Shown: one piece after another, positions 1 through 6,171 of the stretch
Layout of the letters: every line of letters begins with the position of its first letter
Position numbering within the stretch: the first letter of the stretch is position 1
Assembly: GCA_023261465.1 (NCBI GenBank)
Contig: JAHFOW010000166.1
Coordinates: forward strand, 1 to 6,329
DNA length: 6,329 nucleotides
Origin: Planctomycetota bacterium
GTDB taxonomy: Bacteria; Planctomycetota; Brocadiia; Brocadiales; Brocadiaceae
Direction of reading: 5' to 3'
Program-made: the position numbers and the translations under genes
The notes under the pieces: generated by a model
The model's database searches: none
What the model saw: only the letters and a program-made list of their open reading frames with translations
What the model was told of the DNA's origin: nothing

Positions 1-988
1 TTTTATTATCATGGACGACAAGCCAGGTGCCGCCAATAGACATGCCAAGGGTAACTAATTCAATTTTGCTAAATATCAGATTAAAATTCTGGCCGAAGAG
101 CCCGGCAGTAAGCACGCAGATAGGTGATACAAAGAGGGCTATTTGGGTGCTGCTTTCTCCTGCAATGGTAAGGCTCAGGTTGATCCTGTTTTTAATGGCG
201 CTGCTTGTAGCTACTGACAGTTCTGCCACATTACCGACTAATGGCAAGATAATTAAACCCACGAAGTCCGATGGGATGTGTGTGGATGCAATGAGGGGTT
301 CGATCTGATTTACCAATATGCCTGAGATATAAACAATTCCTCCCGTTGTTAAAACAAGGACAACGAGGCTCTTTAACATACCCCACCCCGGAGCCGTAGA
401 TGCAATAGCCTCCTGGATAACCCGTGATGATTCCTTATCTTTACGATTCATGATGGTATACATCATGCCGACAAAATAGACCAGAAGCAAAACGATGGCG
501 ATACTGATACTATATTTATTGATATAGATGAGCATGTCGTGTTTTGCAAATACGGTGGGGATTCCAAAGCACATTGCGGCCATGGCAAGATGGATAATGG
601 TGTGGTTGGTAAGGGTTGGGTTGAGCGCCAGATCCCCGAATTTTAAGCCGCCGATAAAGATGCTTGACCCGAGAACAAGGAGGATTTTGCCGATAATTGC
701 GCCGATCAGCGCATATTTTACGATATCAATCAAACCACTTTTAATGGCAAGAATAGCAATAACCAATTCTGCGGTATTGCCAAAGGTGACATTGATAATA
801 CCAGAAAAGTGCTCTCCTGTATTTTCGGCGATTACCTCGGTAGCCTCGCTTAAAAAATAGGCAAGAGGCACTAGGACTGCGGCGGCTAAAACAAAAGTAA
901 CATAAGGGGGGAAATGACTATAGGAAGCAACAATGGGCGCCGGTATAATGATTAATAGATAATGCCAAAAACCAAGTTTTGAAAACAT
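1..988 (-). CDS. Ca2+/H+ antiporter, Cax (CaCA superfamily) type, C-terminus outside the window
   Basis: This is an integral membrane cation/proton exchanger, probably exporting Ca2+ from the cytoplasm in exchange for protons. The reading frame is open from ATG at 988 to the left edge (329 codons). Cax proteins are usually about 350-370 residues, so perhaps 20-40 residues are missing. Both family signature repeats are visible: FGNTAEL at residues 69-75 (c-1 repeat) and VGNVAEL at 251-257 (c-2 repeat), with the transport glutamates E74 and E256. LLVLG (104-108) and STQIALFV (280-287) are also typical. Hydrophobic segments cover most of the chain, and a charged loop near residues 180-195 separates the two halves. 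The start is chosen because the N-terminus matches the family layout and an in-frame TAA lies about 13 codons upstream; no clear Shine-Dalgarno sequence precedes it. The tRNA-Pro gene lies 66 bases upstream in the same orientation. Several conserved positions differ (see findings), so the transported ion is uncertain. Confidence 0.88.
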   Translation of the reverse strand, partial: MFSKLGFWHYLLIIIPAPIVASYSHFPPYVTFVLAAAVLVPLAYFLSEATEVIAENTGEHFSGIINVTFGNTAELVIAILAIKSGLIDIVKYALIGAIIGKILLVLGSSIFIGGLKFGDLALNPTLTNHTIIHLAMAAMCFGIPTVFAKHDMLIYINKYSISIAIVLLLVYFVGMMYTIMNRKDKESSRVIQEAIASTAPGWGMLKSLVVLVLTTGGIVYISGILVNQIEPLIASTHIPSDFVGLIILPLVGNVAELSVATSSAIKNRINLSLTIAGESSTQIALFVSPICVLTAGLFGQNFNLIFSKIELVTLGMSIGGTWLVVHDNK

Positions 989-1054
989 TTGAAAAGCAAC
1001 GCTATCTATCAGAGAGAGGGATGATTATCTCTTGGAAATTTTACACATAAATGA

Positions 1055-1129
<75 letters not shown>

Positions 1130-1144
1130 ATTTTACGATATATA

Positions 1145-1173
1145 TTTGTATCCATTTTATCGCTTCTTGTCAA
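1145..1173 (-). promoter_or_regulatory. sigma70-type promoter for tRNA-Pro
   Basis: On the minus strand a perfect -35 hexamer TTGACA (1168-1173) is followed after exactly 17 bases by TACAAA (1145-1150; four of six consensus bases). The -10 box ends 15 bases before the mature 5' end of the tRNA, so transcription should start about 9 bases upstream of it, as expected for a tRNA gene. It may also serve the antiporter gene downstream. Confidence 0.62.
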
Positions 1174-1260
1174 ATAGTATTGTTAAAATTAACGGAGAAA
1201 ATTGTGTCTCCTTGATTTCGGTTGATATCAGGAACCCCTTACCTGCAAATATCGAACAAG

Positions 1261-1323
1261 GAATAACGAATGTCGAAGGAGGATAAGAAAACCTCTTAAT
1301 TCTAAATTTCTTATTCGTTATTC
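1261..1323. repeat. inverted repeat, 11-bp perfect arms
   Basis: GAATAACGAAT (1261-1271) is perfectly complementary in reverse to ATTCGTTATTC (1313-1323), with 41 bases between. Inside, ATAAGAAA (about 1284-1291) and TTTCTTAT (about 1307-1314) offer a competing pairing. The bases just upstream (ATCGAACAAG, 1251-1260) share the CGAA-rich style of short dispersed intergenic repeats seen in many environmental bacterial genomes. No second copy occurs in this window, so dispersal is inferred, not seen. Confidence 0.6.
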
Positions 1324-1423
1324 AAAACACGGTTAAATTGATCCTTCATTTTGGGTTATCGTTTATAGGGAGAAAGGGGGATGTGGCAAGTTTGAAATAC
1401 CAATACACTTAAGTAAAAAAGGG

Positions 1424-1452
1424 TTGCATTTTCAGGATTGTTCTTATATTAT
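1424..1452 (+). promoter_or_regulatory. possible sigma70-type promoter for the APS kinase gene
   Basis: TTGCAT (1424-1429) and TATTAT (1447-1452) are separated by 17 bases. The -10 matches five of six consensus bases, but the -35 only three. It would give a leader of roughly 160 bases. The region is AT-rich, so a chance match is quite possible. Confidence 0.3.
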
Positions 1453-1611
1453 TCAAAACTTTAAAATGTAACTATATTATTGTGCTGTAAAGTGTCGAAG
1501 CTATCTTTATTCCAAATAAGCATGGAGCATAACGGCTTCGAATAAATGCTTTGCTTCTACCATAACATATACGCCTGGGAATTATTTATTTAGTTCGATG
1601 ATACTTTTAAA

Positions 1612-1617
1612 AAGGAG
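1612..1617 (+). promoter_or_regulatory. ribosome binding site of cysC
   Basis: AAGGAG lies five bases before the ATG at 1623. It is a strong Shine-Dalgarno match and fixes the start codon. Confidence 0.8.
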
Positions 1618-1622
1618 ACACC

Positions 1623-2237
1623 ATGTCAGAGCAGAAATCTACTAACATTAAATGGCATCATGGCAAGATTACCAAAGAGGACAGGACAAAATTGATGAAA
1701 CAAAAGGGGGTCACTATATGGCTTACGGGTTTATCGGGCTCTGGTAAATCAACCATTGCCGTTGAGCTTGAGCATGCCCTCCTGGAAAATAAACATCAGG
1801 CATACATACTCGATGGTGATAATATACGTTTTGGCCTGAATAAAAATCTTGGCTTCTCGCCCGAAGACCGTTCTGAAAATATCCGCCGCATCGGCGAGGT
1901 TGCGAAGCTGTTTACCGATGCAAATATTATAACCATAACAGCGTTTATATCGCCCTACCGGCAGGACAGGGATAACGCCCGAAAGCTCTTAAAAGAGGGG
2001 GAATTTATCGAGGTCTATATAAAATGTCCTCTGGAGGTTTGTGAGGAGCGGGATACAAAAGGGCTTTATAAAAAGGCGCGCAAGGGCGAGGTTAAGGAGT
2101 TTACCGGCATATCAGCGCCGTACGAAGAACCGCTCAGCCCGGAGATTACGATTGATACATCAAAGATGTCTATTGAGGAATCAACAAGGGCTATAATAAA
2201 GCACCTGGAAGAAAAGGGGTATGTGAAGTTTTCGTGA
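1623..2237 (+). CDS. cysC: adenylyl-sulfate (APS) kinase
   Basis: This cytoplasmic kinase phosphorylates adenosine 5'-phosphosulfate at the 3' position with ATP, giving PAPS, the donor for sulfate reduction to cysteine or for sulfotransferases. At 204 residues it has the normal length of a stand-alone bacterial CysC. Walker A GLSGSGKST is at residues 36-44, DGDNIR at 64-69, GFSPEDRSENIRR at 77-89 and FISPYR at 108-113. Ser110 is at the place of the serine that is phosphorylated in E. coli CysC. The lid segment with KARKGEVKEFTGI spans about 151-163, followed by APYEEP. The first 25 residues resemble the usual extension (WHHGKITKEDR). A strong ribosome binding site supports the ATG. It stands alone here: no ATP sulfurylase (sat or cysDN) or PAPS reductase is adjacent, so the use of PAPS cannot be read from context. 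It converges on the TPR gene. Confidence 0.95.
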   Translation: MSEQKSTNIKWHHGKITKEDRTKLMKQKGVTIWLTGLSGSGKSTIAVELEHALLENKHQAYILDGDNIRFGLNKNLGFSPEDRSENIRRIGEVAKLFTDANIITITAFISPYRQDRDNARKLLKEGEFIEVYIKCPLEVCEERDTKGLYKKARKGEVKEFTGISAPYEEPLSPEITIDTSKMSIEESTRAIIKHLEEKGYVKFS

Positions 2238-2288
2238 TTTGCAAAATGTTGGGTTTTGTTTCTCCGTCCAACCGTCAGAAAACGATGA

Positions 2289-2319
2289 TGTAGGGACGCA
2301 AGGTTTTTGCGTCTCTACA
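2289..2319. repeat. 13-bp hairpin between convergent genes
   Basis: TGTAGGGACGCAA (2289-2301) pairs with TTGCGTCTCTACA (2307-2319) around a 5-base loop, with 12 Watson-Crick pairs and one G-U. It begins 51 bases after the cysC stop and ends 20 bases before the stop of the opposing TPR gene. No T-run follows on either strand, so a classical intrinsic terminator is not supported. A bidirectional transcription block or a dispersed palindromic repeat is possible. Confidence 0.65.
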
Positions 2320-2339
2320 CTCAATCCTGGCGGATTCTG

Positions 2340-3956
2340 TTACCGTGAATTTTTTATATCTTCTATTTTGCCTTTTATTTCCTCCGCATCAGAGGCATCA
2401 GGGTTGAGTTTTAAATAGGTCTGATAGTCATGGATTGCCTTCTCGTTGTTTTCCAGCAGGTAAAAGGTGTCTCCCCGGTAAAGATACGCTAAGGGGTTGT
2501 AAGGAAAGAGTTCGATAGAGGTATTAAAGTCTTCCATTGCATCGTAATGTTTTCCCATTTGGTTCTTCAGATACCCCCGTTCAAAATAGACGCCTGCCAG
2601 CCGGGGACTCAGTTCTATAACTTTGTCATAGTCCTTCATGGCATTTTCATTATCGTCTTTTCCCCGATACGCCTTTGCGCGGAGATAGTAAGCGAAGGCA
2701 TTGTCGGGCGTATGCTGGATGAAGGCGGTCAAATCTTTAATTGATTCGTCAAACTGTTGCAAATCTGCATACAGGATGCCTCTCTTCATATAAATTTCGG
2801 TGTGGTTGGGATTGAGTTCGAGCGCCTTGTCAAAGTCTGCCATGGCCTTCTCAGATTCGCCCGATTTGGCATAGGCAAGACCGCGGTGGGCATAGGCATC
2901 GGCAAATGCAGGGGCTAAAGAAATAGTCTTGTTCATATCTTCGATGACAAGGTCTTCCCGGCCGATCATTTCAAAGGCAACGCCACGATTGTAGTAGGAG
3001 AGAATGGCGTTTGAGTCAAGGGATATGGCCTTGCTGTAGTCCATGATGGCCTTGTCAAATGTCTCCAGAGCGGCATAAACAGAGCCGCGATTGTAGTAGG
3101 TAGGCGCATAATCGGGGTTCAGGGCGATAGCTTTATCATAATCTTCGAGCGCACGTTCCTCATCCTCCATCTTCTCATAAATTACCCCTCGGTCACAGAA
3201 CGCAACGGCGTCATTGCCGTGTAATTCTATAGCCCGATTGACGTCCTTCAGGGCGGCGTCTATATTACCCCGTTCCTTTTGTATAATCGAGCGGTTAAGG
3301 TAGATATTGGCAATGACCTCGTTGGTGGCGAGGTTCTTGAGGTAATACCCTTTTTTGACGCTTAGTTGTGATATGCGTTTGCCGGGCATATTTGTATAGT
3401 AGCTGTCCGGGGTGGCCATACCTTCGTAACCGGTCTCAATATTTCTCCGGAAGTCACCGTCGTCATAGCGTACAAATATATGCTCCGGTACGCTTACGCC
3501 GTAAAAAGGGAGGTGCAAGCCTTCTGCTATGCACAGATAGAGGATCGAAAGACCGACACAATTGCCAATGCCCGTATCCAGTACCTTGTTTAAAGAGATG
3601 TGTTCGAGATTCCCCGTTTGTACATATTTGAATTGGAGTTCATTGAAAAGCGTCAGATTAATAGTCTTGATGATTTGCTCAGGTTCGGTTTCATCGCCGA
3701 GGGTTGTCCTGATATTATTGATAATGGTGTTCAGCTTTTTCAGGGATTGTTCAGTGTCTATTTCAGGGTAAGATTCACGGGCGATTTGTAAGGCAGCATT
3801 TGCAAGTCCGGTATCCCGGACATCCGTATCCCAAACGGTTTTTGAATTTACATCAGTTGCACATACATCGCATAACAGAGGAGTGAAACCAAAGGGTACA
3901 CACCTGAAACTACTCATGAAACATACGATTAAAAGGGTGGCGGGTAATCTGTACAA
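2340..3956 (-). CDS. secreted transglutaminase-like (SirB1/Transglut_core2-type) protein with nine TPR repeats
   Basis: The enzymatic role is unknown; the repeats suggest protein binding. The 538 residues divide into three parts. Residues 4-16 are hydrophobic behind one arginine and look like a Sec signal or anchor, so export is likely. Residues about 45-210 resemble the SirB1/Transglut_core2 family, with GNCVGLS around Cys133, PEHIFVRY around His159 and NIE at 172-174 as candidate active-site positions. Residues about 214-519 form nine tetratricopeptide repeats in strict 34-residue register; the repeat glycine recurs at 257, 291, 325, 359, 393, 461 and 495 (Ala at 427). The start codon is TTG: AAAGGA lies nine bases upstream and an in-frame TAA just beyond. 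The next ATG (codon 14) would destroy the signal segment. A CDVC pair (29-32) follows the signal, but no histidine follows, so it is not a haem site, and no lipobox is seen. The helicase gene lies 129 bases upstream in the same direction. Confidence 0.85.
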   Translation of the reverse strand: MYRLPATLLIVCFMSSFRCVPFGFTPLLCDVCATDVNSKTVWDTDVRDTGLANAALQIARESYPEIDTEQSLKKLNTIINNIRTTLGDETEPEQIIKTINLTLFNELQFKYVQTGNLEHISLNKVLDTGIGNCVGLSILYLCIAEGLHLPFYGVSVPEHIFVRYDDGDFRRNIETGYEGMATPDSYYTNMPGKRISQLSVKKGYYLKNLATNEVIANIYLNRSIIQKERGNIDAALKDVNRAIELHGNDAVAFCDRGVIYEKMEDEERALEDYDKAIALNPDYAPTYYNRGSVYAALETFDKAIMDYSKAISLDSNAILSYYNRGVAFEMIGREDLVIEDMNKTISLAPAFADAYAHRGLAYAKSGESEKAMADFDKALELNPNHTEIYMKRGILYADLQQFDESIKDLTAFIQHTPDNAFAYYLRAKAYRGKDDNENAMKDYDKVIELSPRLAGVYFERGYLKNQMGKHYDAMEDFNTSIELFPYNPLAYLYRGDTFYLLENNEKAIHDYQTYLKLNPDASDAEEIKGKIEDIKNSR

Positions 3957-3965
3957 GAGTAAAAT

Positions 3966-3971
3966 TCCTTT
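3966..3971 (-). promoter_or_regulatory. ribosome binding site deciding a TTG start
   Basis: On the minus strand AAAGGA stands nine bases before the TTG at 3956. With the in-frame stop slightly further upstream, it selects this TTG over the internal ATG at codon 14 of the TPR gene. Confidence 0.65.
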
Positions 3972-3996
3972 ACATTAAACCGGAGTCTCAAAATTT

Positions 3997-4035
3997 CCAC
4001 GAAGGCGCAGAAGTATTTTCTTTGTGTCTTCGCGG
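3997..4035. repeat. long imperfect palindrome between helicase and TPR genes
   Basis: CCACGAAGGCGCAGAA (3997-4012) can pair with TTTGTGTCTTCGCGG (4021-4035) and adjacent bases around a short A/T-rich loop, with several G-U pairs and one A/C mismatch. On the minus strand it sits between the helicase stop and the next gene, but is followed only by AAATTTTG, not a proper T-run. It could weaken read-through or stabilise the helicase transcript. Similar CACGAAG...CTTCGTG palindromes are, to my knowledge, common in environmental genomes. Confidence 0.55.
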
Positions 4036-4085
4036 CGAAAAACAGACGAATGTCCGGGGTTACACGTGAGAAAACAAATTATACA

Positions 4086-5702
4086 TTAAAACTCCTCAGA
4101 TTTCTTATTCGCGGGTTCTACGGAAATTCTTTTTCCCTTAATTCTAACATCTTCCATGGCGTTTTGGATTTCTTCTGAATGTTTGCTCGATACGTCTACA
4201 AAAGTAAATTTATCGTAAATATCAATAGCGCCTATTAATTTACCTGAAATACCGGTATTCTCCGCAATGCTTGCCAAAATATCTTTTGGATTGATTTTTT
4301 CTTTTCTTCCTATGTTAATAAACAATCTATCCATATCTTCACTGGTTTTTGCGCCTCTGGAACTCTTCTCATCCTGGAACTGTTTCTCGTTTTCTTCATC
4401 ACCCATAACGATTTTTAACAAAGATGCGGCCACGTCCAATGCAGTATAATTTTCTTCGAGTAATTCTTCTATCCAGTGAACATATTTTCCCATGTGTCCT
4501 GCCTGTATAACGTCTTTTACTTTTTGAAGCATCAGGTCTGTCCTGATTTCTTTTACATCGTGAACGGTTGGAACCTTTTGGGGTGTTATTTTTGCCTTGG
4601 TGTATCGCTGGATATCCTTTATTTGATAAATATCCCTTCCTACCACGAAGGTGAATGCGCGTCCGGTTTTTCCCGCCCTTCCGGTTCTTCCAATCCTGTG
4701 TACATACTGTTCTTCATCGAGCGGCACGTCATAGTTAAACACCGCCTCCACATTTTCAACGTCAATGCCCCGCGCAGCAACGTCGGTTGCCACTAACATT
4801 TCTATAGTGCCTTTTCTAAACTTGGACATGACGTTGTCTCTCTGCATTTGCTTCAAATCCCCATGCAGACCGTCGGCAAGGTATCCTCTTGTCTGCATGT
4901 CCTCTACTAATTTATCGACGCGTCTTTTAGTATTGCAAAACACCAGCGATGATTTCAGATTATAGATATCCATCAGGCGTGATAAAATATCAGGTTTTGA
5001 TGATTCATTGAGTTCAAAATAAAATTGCTCAACGCTGGGAACGGTTAATTCTTTGTGTACTACTTTTACGATCTGCGGATTATTTTGATATTTGTGCGCA
5101 AGATCCAATATTGCCTTAGGCATAGTTGCAGAGAAAAGGACGATTTGCCGCTGCTTGGGAATCTTCTTTAAAATCAATTCTATATCCTCACGAAAACCCA
5201 TATCCAGCATTTCGTCTGCCTCGTCTAAAACGACCATTTTTACCTTATCCATTTTCAATGTTTGCCGTTCCAGATGGTCTATTACCCGGCCGGGAGTGCC
5301 GACAATAATTTGTACCCCTTTCTTCAATACCCTGATCTGCCGGTCTATAGCCTGACCGCCATAGATAGGGAGTATCTCTGTATCCTTTTTGTATTTCGCA
5401 AGCTTCTTGAGTTCTTCCGCCACCTGGATTGCCAGTTCCCGGGTAGGACATAAAACTACAGCCTGCAATTTTCTGTTTTCCGCATCGAGCATGTCAAGCG
5501 CTGGAATTCCAAAGGCTGCCGTTTTTCCCGTGCCTGTCTGCGCCTGTCCGATAACATCTCTTCCTTCTAAAATATAGGGAATAGCCTGAGCCTGAATGGG
5601 AGTCGCCTCTTCGAAACCAAGGGACTCTATAGCCTTCCGTACATCTTTAGATATTGTTAAATTTTCAAAACGTAATACTTTTTCATCTGTGGTTATTTTC
5701 AT
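4086..5702 (-). CDS. deaD: DEAD-box ATP-dependent RNA helicase with C-terminal DbpA-type RNA-binding domain (DeaD/CsdA-like)
   Basis: This cytoplasmic ATP-dependent RNA-unwinding enzyme belongs to a family acting in ribosome assembly, RNA decay and cold adaptation. All core motifs are intact: the Q motif with TPIQAQ (34-39), motif I AQTGTGKT (54-61), Ia PTRELA (86-91), Ib TPGR (136-139), II DEAD (160-163), III SAT (191-193), IV VFCNTK (254-259), V ATDVAARGID (305-314) and VI HRIGRTGRAG (335-344). A connecting region (about 375-450) is followed by a DbpA-like RNA-binding domain (about 457-530) beginning RLFINIGRK and containing GAIDIYDKFTFVDV, as in DeaD/CsdA proteins. At 538 residues it is shorter than E. 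coli DeaD, mainly lacking the long basic tail. AAAGGA seven bases before ATG supports the start. A small membrane-protein gene lies 48 bases upstream in the same direction, probably on the same transcript. DeaD, CshA and DbpA are hard to separate by eye; DeaD-like fits best. Confidence 0.94.
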   Translation of the reverse strand: MKITTDEKVLRFENLTISKDVRKAIESLGFEEATPIQAQAIPYILEGRDVIGQAQTGTGKTAAFGIPALDMLDAENRKLQAVVLCPTRELAIQVAEELKKLAKYKKDTEILPIYGGQAIDRQIRVLKKGVQIIVGTPGRVIDHLERQTLKMDKVKMVVLDEADEMLDMGFREDIELILKKIPKQRQIVLFSATMPKAILDLAHKYQNNPQIVKVVHKELTVPSVEQFYFELNESSKPDILSRLMDIYNLKSSLVFCNTKRRVDKLVEDMQTRGYLADGLHGDLKQMQRDNVMSKFRKGTIEMLVATDVAARGIDVENVEAVFNYDVPLDEEQYVHRIGRTGRAGKTGRAFTFVVGRDIYQIKDIQRYTKAKITPQKVPTVHDVKEIRTDLMLQKVKDVIQAGHMGKYVHWIEELLEENYTALDVAASLLKIVMGDEENEKQFQDEKSSRGAKTSEDMDRLFINIGRKEKINPKDILASIAENTGISGKLIGAIDIYDKFTFVDVSSKHSEEIQNAMEDVRIKGKRISVEPANKKSEEF

Positions 5703-5709
5703 TTTCGTT

Positions 5710-5715
5710 TCCTTT
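5710..5715 (-). promoter_or_regulatory. ribosome binding site of the helicase gene
   Basis: On the minus strand AAAGGA, continuing as AAAGGAAA, lies seven bases before the ATG at 5702. Confidence 0.7.
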
Positions 5716-5750
5716 GATCGTGTGTGGATAGTTATCCTTTTTGCAGTGGC

Positions 5751-5879
5751 CTAGTTTTCGGGTGGCAGCGTTTTATGTGCCCTTCGTCCGTACAGTGATG
5801 ACATGATAATAAAGCACAGGAGAACGACAACAAAGATGATATATGCAGAGACTAATAACCTTTCATATAAGCCGGCCAT
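5751..5879 (-). CDS. 42-residue single-pass membrane protein, function unknown
   Basis: This short frame is not recognisable as a named family, but it looks genuine. It starts at ATG 5879, seven bases after GAGGA on the minus strand, and ends at TAG 5751-5753. The product begins MAGLYERLL, then has an uninterrupted hydrophobic stretch (about residues 8-29, including SAYIIFVVVLL) with one cysteine (Cys22), and closes with a basic, polar tail containing YGRRAHK and PPEN. One transmembrane helix with the basic tail in the cytoplasm is predicted by the positive-inside rule. Its stop is 48 bases before the helicase start and a promoter candidate lies upstream, so the two are probably cotranscribed. 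The AY-hydrophobic-RR layout faintly recalls small assembly proteins such as CcmD, but no cytochrome maturation gene is adjacent, so I do not assign that. Confidence 0.68.
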   Translation of the reverse strand: MAGLYERLLVSAYIIFVVVLLCFIIMSSLYGRRAHKTLPPEN

Positions 5880-5886
5880 GATATTT

Positions 5887-5891
5887 TCCTC
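5887..5891 (-). promoter_or_regulatory. ribosome binding site of the 42-residue membrane protein
   Basis: On the minus strand GAGGA (extending to GAGGAAAA) lies seven bases before the ATG at 5879. Its quality is the main non-compositional support for this small gene. Confidence 0.65.
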
Positions 5892-5951
5892 AATAATGTC
5901 CACGCGTTTTTAAATGTTTTCGGGAGTTCCTGTCTGTTTTTGTTGACCTTA

Positions 5952-5979
5952 ATTTTATCAGTAATTTCAAGGCAATCAA
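5952..5979 (-). promoter_or_regulatory. possible sigma70-type promoter for the small membrane protein and helicase
   Basis: On the minus strand TTGATT (5974-5979; four of six consensus bases) and TAAAAT (5952-5957; five of six) are 16 bases apart. This would give a leader of roughly 65 bases before the ATG at 5879. No other equally good promoter was noticed between here and the helicase start. Confidence 0.45.
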
Positions 5980-6058
5980 GACAATTTGATTTTTGGTAAC
6001 AATTTAGTTTTTTGAAAAATAATATCCGATGAATTCTTTGTGTTTACCGTAAGACTGA

Positions 6059-6171
6059 AGCATTTTGCCGAATTGAAACACACCCCCGGCCCCTCTTTTT
6101 AGAGGGGAGATCAAAAGTCCCCTCTATCAAGAGGGGATTTAGGGGTGTGTTTGATGCGGGCAAATTCCGCT
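6059..6171. repeat. nested inverted-repeat element (MITE- or REP-like) with two internal hairpins
   Basis: The outer arms contain a perfect 11-bp inverted repeat, AAACACACCCC (6076-6086) and GGGGTGTGTTT (6142-6152). Beyond it the similarity continues imperfectly outwards: 6059-6075 (AGCATTTTGCC...) resembles the reverse complement of 6153-6171. Inside are two hairpins: CCCCTCT/AGAGGGG (6090-6096 and 6101-6107, loop TTTT) and TCCCCTCT/AGAGGGGA (6118-6125 and 6130-6137, loop ATCA). A third hairpin, CGGGCAA/TTGCCCG (6157-6163 and 6171-6177), overlaps the right end and is followed by a fairly T-rich TCTTTATATCTTT. The whole could fold as a stem with two side arms. It encodes no protein. No target-site duplication was recognised. 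Confidence 0.7.

Larger units (their letters stand above)
1174..1611. other. intergenic stretch without a recognisable gene
   Basis: No convincing coding frame is present on either strand; the ATGs seen open only very short frames (for example nine codons from ATG at 1270). The stretch holds a short palindrome GTTAAAATTAAC (about 1181-1192), a weak 5-bp hairpin GGAGA/TCTCC (1194-1211), the inverted repeat at 1261-1323, a promoter candidate at 1424-1452 and a 7-bp inverted repeat TCGAAGC (1495-1501)/GCTTCGA (1535-1541). The last lies in the probable leader of the APS kinase gene and has no T-run, so it does not look like an attenuator. No riboswitch class was recognised. Confidence 0.6.

Noticed and set aside
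27..860. Two open frames on the plus strand (27-308 and 528-860)
   Set aside because: They lie opposite the antiporter gene, whose minus-strand frame gives continuous family motifs; the plus-strand products have no recognisable features.
2289..2319. Classical intrinsic terminator for cysC or the TPR gene
   Set aside because: The stem is strong, but no run of T follows on either strand, so it is listed as a repeat/hairpin only.
5751..5879. Assigning the small membrane protein as CcmD
   Set aside because: The resemblance is limited to an AY-hydrophobic-RR layout common to many small membrane proteins, and no cytochrome c maturation genes are adjacent.
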